Below, piece by piece: positions 59,901 through 64,000 of a stretch of DNA of 64,000 nt; positions within the stretch are counted from its first letter, which is position 1, and the number at the start of each line of letters is the position of its first letter. Source of the stretch: Bryopsis sp. KO-2023 (lineage: Eukaryota; Chlorophyta; Ulvophyceae; Bryopsidales; Bryopsidaceae); contig BSYQ01000006.1 in assembly GCA_030272585.1 (NCBI GenBank), positions 6,225,001 to 6,289,000 on the forward strand, read 5' to 3'. Made by a program: the position numbers and the translations under genes. The notes under the pieces are model-generated. The model ran no database searches. It saw nothing but the letters and a program-made list of their open reading frames with translations, and was not told the origin of the DNA.

Positions 59901-62900
59901 AAACCAACGAACGAGCGCCTTGGGAAAGGGCGCTGCGCGACTGGCGCGACTTGGAAAAAACAAGGGCGCTGCGCGCGACGCCCTCGCCCAGGTTTGGTTT
60001 CGAAAAAAATAAATAAAAAACCCACGTTTTTTCCCAAGTCGCGCCAGTCCGACTTCTGGTTTGCTGGGAGTTCGAAAAAAAAAACAAAACGAACAACTGT
60101 TACGTTCGATTTCCCTCTCTCTGTCAAAGCAATGAGACAGACCGGTTAATTGGGAAATCGAATGTAATGAGATTTTCCTAGGATCATCAGTTTTGTCCCC
60201 ACGGGGTACTAGCCCTGAGGGCGATTTTCCCTGCGTCGCCGGTCACGCTCCGCGCTCGCATGTCTGATTTTCGAGGCGCCATGTCGGGCGACGCCGCTCG
60301 CATGGCGGACCGGCGCGCAGCTGCAGCGAAACTGCGCGGGGCGCAGGTCCGACTCTCTTGACTTGGGTGGTTTCCAGGGCGGTGCGCGAAGCGCAGCGAA
60401 CTGGCGGAGAACGAGGGGGGGAGGCGCGAAGCGCAGCAAAGGCGAAGCAAAGTCGAAAAGGAAAGGGCGAGGGAGCTGCGCGCTGCGCAGCTCCCTCTTT
60501 TAAAAAGGTGATGGGCGAGGTCGCTGGGGGCAGCGCACCGACCTTTGAATTTTAAAAATGTGATGGGCGAGGGAGCTGCGCGCTGCGCAGCGACCCCTTA
60601 AAAAGTGTGAGGGGCTGCGCAGCTCGCTACTTTGAAAACGTGCTGGGCGAGGTCGCTGCGCTCAGCGACCTGTTAATTTAAAAAGTGTGATGGGTGAGTG
60701 TGGTGCGCGCAGCGCCAGGGAGCTGCGCGCAGCGCAGCGATCACTTCAGTAAACTGATGGGACAGGCAGCTTCGAAACGATAAGGGTGAGGGCGCTGCGC
60801 GCTGCGCAGCTCGCTCCTTTAAAAAGGTGATGGGACAGGGAGCTGCGAAATTACAGACGACCACTTGAAGCAAGTGATGGGCGAGGTCGCTGGGCGCAGC
60901 GCAGCGACCTGTTGGACTAAAAAAAGATATGGGCGAGGTCGCTGGGCGCAGCGCAGCGACCTGTTGGAATAAATAAAGGGATCTTAAAGGGATGGGTTAG
61001 GTCGCTGGGCGCAGATCTGGTTCGCTGAGAGTTAAAAAAAAAAAAACCGACGAACGAGCGCCTTGGGAAAGGGCGCTGCGCGACTGGCGCGACTTGGAAA
61101 AAACGAGGGCGCTGCGCGCGACGCCCTCGCCCAGATTTGGTTTCAAAAAAAAAAAAAAAGAAACCACGTTTTTTTCCAAGTCGCGCCAGTCCGACTTCCG
61201 CGACTTGGAAAAAAACAAGTTCGCTGCGCCCAGCGCCCTAGCCCAGATCTGATTCGCTCGGAGTTGGAAAAAAAAAAAAAAACGAAGAAGGGGTTACCTA
61301 ATGTAAAAAGGGAAATCGAATCTAAGTTACAGCTTGTGGTTCGCTGAGAGTTCGTTCGCTGGGAGTTCGAAAAAAAAAAAGAAAAAACGAAAAAACTGTT
61401 ACATTCGATTTCCCTCTCTCTGTCAAAGCGATGAGACAGACCGGTTAATCCAATCATGGTCACGCCAGCGACACCAGTTTTGAAAGCAAATGTACTGCTA
61501 TTATCATTTTGATATATTGAAAGCCTCACATAGCACATCCACTCCCTGTGCAAACCGAAATTCAGGAAAAGTTTCTGTTTGCCCACCTTGTCAACGTCAG
61601 TGTGTGCAGCAAGGGCACCACCAGCCGTTGGGCCATAGCCAGAAAGCATGTTGATGACCCCGGGAGGGATCCCAGCCTCCAGAGCAAGCTCGGCGAATCT
61701 CAAAGCGGTCAATGGGGTTTGCTCGGCACATTTCACCACCACTGTGCATCCACATGCCAGGGCTGGAGCCACTTTCCAAGCAACCATCACCAATGGAAAG
61801 TTCCATGGGACAATCTGGGTCAGGAAACAGCAATAAACTGAACAACAAGGACCCAACTGATGGAAAAATTCAAAAGAGAGTTCCTTCGAATCGAGCACCA
61901 GCAACCAGTAATTGATACAAAAATCATCGTCCGACATGGGGTTCACACCAACATCCAATACAGTGAGGAATTTCGGCTCGCATGTCTGCCACAGAAAAGA
62001 GAAAAGCACCCTCCAGGCCAAGTGCCGGCTTTGGTATTGTTTTAGGCATATTTGTCTAGAGTAGTTCAATCTTGGAGCCTACCTGCCCCACAACCCCAAC
62101 AGGCTCGTGTAACGTGTATCCAAACATGTCCCCACTCATTCGAATTGTCTTTCCATGAATCTTATCAGCCCATCTGCAAAGTTTACACAGGATTAATAAA
62201 AAAGGCACACTGTTTCCTTCCTTACAACATTTCTTCAGGGGGGTGCAAAAAACCCAGCCATTTTGAGCGTTTCAACTAACACACAGCAACCACCAACGGA
62301 TCAAGCATCAAGCTCAGTTGGATCTAAAATATTCAGTAATTGATTCTGAAAGCATCCAGAAATGTTTGGCGAGAAAACTGGAGGTGGAGAGAATTTCTTG
62401 CTGTTCGTACCCGGCATAGTATCTGAGGTGCGATATCACAAGGGGGATGTCACCACCTTTGGCAGCAGCCAATGGCTTTCCGTTATCCTACAAAAAAGTC
62501 AATGGGGCCCTTCAACACCAACTTTAACTGTGCAATTTCATGAGTGGAATGTACATTCCCACAAAACGATGCAAAACAATTCTGAACAGATCAGTCAGTT
62601 GGATTGCCTCCAGTTCCCACCAGGGTCTCCAACAAGGCCAATTCGTCGAGATGCTCCTCAAGCAAATCAGCAAATTTGTACAGCAGGCGGCCCCTATCCT
62701 GCAAATTCCAAGAAAAACGTTGGTGAAAAAAACTTTGGTGAATAGCATCACCAGAAGTGTCAGCTGCAAATTATCACACTTTCCGGCCAAATCAACTCCA
62801 ATTATGTAATTTCTAATTACTATTGAGATCCAGTTATGTATCCAGAATTTTAATGCTGTCGATCACTGTTCACGTTCATCAATATTTCGGTGGTTTGTTT

Positions 62901-63531
62901 GTTTTACTGCACATTTGCCGAGTGACGCATACTTTGGCGGACATCTTTGGCCAAGGTCCGTGATCGAAAGCTTTCCGCGCAGCGTGGACGGCCTTGTCGA
63001 CGTCGGCGGCGTCAGCCTCAGCGACTTGAAAGATCGTGTCCTCGGTCCTCGGATCTATCACGGGAAGTGTCTTCCCCGAGCTCGCATCCAGGAACTCCCC
63101 ATCAATGACCAACTGACATGACATGCACAGACGACTTTGAAGCAGACGAAACTACAAGCATATGGGGGGTGAAGAACTGGATCTTAGTCTCCTAAGGGAC
63201 CTGATAGGGTGTTACTTGAGGATCCCGGCTTACCACGAGCTACTCAGTTCAACGAAAACCGATCGTGTCGAAGGTCGACGTCAGATCCACCCACCTTAGG
63301 CTTGACGTTGCCCAGAATCTTTTTGACATCTTGCGTCTGCCTGCAGTATTCGGTTCGCGTCAGCTCGTGTTACGCCACAAAGCAATACTGGGGGTCCAGA
63401 TGCGGGCAATCAAGTGTCACTCACTGCGCCTGTGTGTTGGCAGCGTTCGTGGTGGTGATCCCAGCGACTCTGGCGCCCACTCTTGAGAGTCTGAACGCAC
63501 TCGTGAGGTTGGATGCGCGGAGGGCGAACAT
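47982..63531 (-). CDS. ALDH2B: Mitochondrial aldehyde dehydrogenase, ALDH2 family
   Basis: Eleven exons: 63531-63425, 63340-63295, 63112-62933, 62698-62621, 62487-62411, 62173-62083, 61814-61587, 49449-49318, 49061-48931, 48628-48373, 48236-47982. They sum to 1581 bases, 526 residues. The N-terminus [20 protein letters not shown] is a mitochondrial presequence. [61 protein letters not shown] (catalytic Glu), GQCCCAGSR (catalytic Cys), EEIFGPVQ and PFGGYKMSG follow the family without gaps. It oxidises acetaldehyde and other aldehydes with NAD+. Intron 7 is about 12.1 kb and filled by satellite units. The intron after QLAKN starts GCAGGT (phase supports a GC-AG intron). Removing the satellite intron gives TDVDK-IAFTGS, exactly the family sequence. 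Confidence 0.94.
50404..51625. repeat. Long direct duplication within the array (with 53821-55043)
   Basis: About 1.2 kb recurs at a constant offset of about 3418 bases with near-complete identity, including A-tract lengths. Translations of both copies are identical over 130 codons, so unit 5 was copied from unit 2 (or the reverse) recently. Confidence 0.88.
53150..53590. repeat. Foldback (inverted-repeat) insert inside satellite unit 4
   Basis: Arms of about 200 bases start GAGCACTTAGCACTTTGTCG and meet near 53370. Both arms carry GCTCAAAACG, GAGAAACGAG and CAGAAGTATG in opposite orientation. Translating either arm outward gives almost the same peptide (YFD..N...[13 protein letters not shown]). 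The sequence is unrelated to the satellite head and subrepeats. Confidence 0.8.
58980..59660. repeat. Tandem ~336-bp duplication within satellite unit 9
   Basis: The stretch from GAGCTGCGCGCTGCGCAGCT near 58986 is repeated directly about 336 bases later. It includes ATATTAAAAAAAAATGATGG. This makes unit 9 a longer relative of unit 3; downstream parts of units 3 and 9 match at an offset of 7292. Confidence 0.8.
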
Positions 63532-63749
63532 TTTTTCCTATCGGAGCTGCGGAGAGTTGCGTTTCGAACGGCCACCTGATTTTTGATCTGACGCTTTTGA
63601 TGTGGCGCTGACTTTTCCGTGGCGAAATTACTATTGGAATGTTTGTCATGTCACCTTCGCTTCCAAACAGTAAGCGCCAGCGAAAACGACACACAATCGA
63701 TTTAGCTTGTACACAGAGGGCGGCAGATCTTTCTCCCCCAACGTTTTCA
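63532..63749. promoter_or_regulatory. Probable bidirectional promoter, ALDH / ferredoxin
   Basis: 218 bases between divergent start codons must contain both promoters. No TATA box is clear. The call rests on spacing. Confidence 0.5.
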
Positions 63750-64000
63750 ATGACGTCGTTAGCGAATGTCCATCAGGGTGGCCTTGCTGTTCGCTGGTGT
63801 CTTGCAAGGCCTCCCAGGGCGTCGCGGTTCGTTTTGGATAAGAAAAGGTCGATGCAGAGGTGCCACTATAAAGTGACTCTGGAAACGCCGGAGGGAGTGC
63901 AGGACATAGAGTGCGACGCTGGGACCTATATTTTCGATGCCGCCGAGGTCCGATCGTTTTTCTTCATGACTTCACATTTTTTTGGAATTTGTCAAGATGG
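63750..64000 (+). CDS. Plant-type [2Fe-2S] ferredoxin, first exon (window ends inside gene)
   Basis: From the ATG at 63750, an Arg/Ala/Val-rich presequence of about 38 residues (GGLAVRWCLARPPRASRFV) precedes HYKVTLETPEGVQDIECD and AGTYIFDAAE. That is the N-terminal beta-sheet of photosynthetic-type ferredoxin. The exon probably ends near 63947 (GCCGAG|GTCCGA). The cluster-binding cysteines would lie in later exons beyond the window. The presequence indicates plastid import. The start may be later (MQRCHYKV), but the presequence favours 63750. Confidence 0.82.
   Translation, partial: MTSLANVHQGGLAVRWCLARPPRASRFVLDKKRSMQRCHYKVTLETPEGVQDIECDAGTYIFDAAEVRSFFFMTSHFFGICQD

Larger units (their letters stand above)
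49540..61449. repeat. Satellite array of ten head-to-tail units inside ALDH intron 7
   Basis: Ten units of about 0.87-1.47 kb end at 50403, 51702, 52858, 53820, 55232, 56598, 57689, 58684, 60150 and 61449. Each ends with CTCTCTGTCAAAGCGATGAG, then ACAGACCGGTTAATTG, and the next starts GGRAAATCGWAATGTAATG. A conserved head near 150 bases follows (GTCACGCTCCGCGCTCGCAT, ATGTCTGATTTTCGARGCGC). Next come a variable number of ~50-65-base GC-rich subrepeats (GGGCGAGGGAGCTGCGCGCT type), then A-tract-rich sequence with GTTCGCTGGGAGTTCGAAAA. The array is bounded on both sides by ordinary intron sequence and sits between the TDVDK and IAFTGS exons. Confidence 0.92.

Noticed and set aside
49599-61347. 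Many open frames of 60-270 codons on both strands in the satellite region
   Set aside because: They arise from GC-rich stop-poor repeats, translate to low-complexity Arg/Ala/Lys runs and poly-Lys/Phe from A-tracts, recur with the repeat units, and lie inside an intron with well-supported flanking exons.
49540-61449. CRISPR-like regular repeats
   Set aside because: The genome is eukaryotic, the units vary in length, and there are no unique spacers of constant size.

Overview
The window is nuclear DNA of a photosynthetic eukaryote, most likely a streptophyte (a charophyte-grade green alga or an early land-plant relative). The genes are split by GT-AG introns (two by GC-AG introns). They include a plastid one-helix LHC-like protein (OHP1), plastid-type NDPK2, a plant-type ferredoxin, an RLK-type kinase domain, an SnRK2-like kinase relative, and GET3B-like, GET4, RCC1 and RPL19 genes. 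I cannot name the species. Exon models were built by hand from splice signals, reading phase and protein-family similarity.

Layout. 1-2219 (-): a protein kinase fused to an unfamiliar N-terminal domain, cut by the window edge. It is divergent from an HSPA12-type Hsp70-like gene (2415-4124 +). 5010-5949 (-): a small KEN-box/D-box protein. 6396-7462 (+): molybdopterin synthase large subunit. 9819-11379 (+): a proline-repeat, basic-tailed protein. 12360-14392 (-): an unrecognised protein whose C-terminal part resembles the N-terminal domain of the first kinase. 15346-17153 (-) and 29607-31497 (+): two RCC1 (Ran-GEF) genes forming an inverted duplication. Between them lie RPL19 (-), a 4-kb FLYWCH-type Mutator-like transposon, OHP1 (+) and a second HSPA12-like gene (+). 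The transposon carries a nested, dUTPase-bearing retroelement fragment with target-site duplications at both levels.

32144-35470 (+): GET4. 35913-37444 (+): NDPK2. 37879-39081 (-): an SnRK2-like pseudokinase. 40128-41664 (-): TspO, divergent from 41913-46786 (+), a GET3B-like protein with two complete ArsA/GET3 ATPase domains in one chain. 47982-63531 (-): mitochondrial-type aldehyde dehydrogenase. Its seventh intron is about 12.1 kb and is almost filled by ten head-to-tail satellite units. The window ends in the first exon of a divergent ferredoxin gene (63750 +).

The most unusual items are the satellite-filled ALDH intron, whose short subrepeats hold paired palindromes with flipped loops and partly compensated arms; the LINE-like fragment with a dUTPase inside the transposase gene; the tandem two-domain GET3B-like ATPase near GET4; and the uncharacterised domain shared by the kinase fusion and a stand-alone protein.
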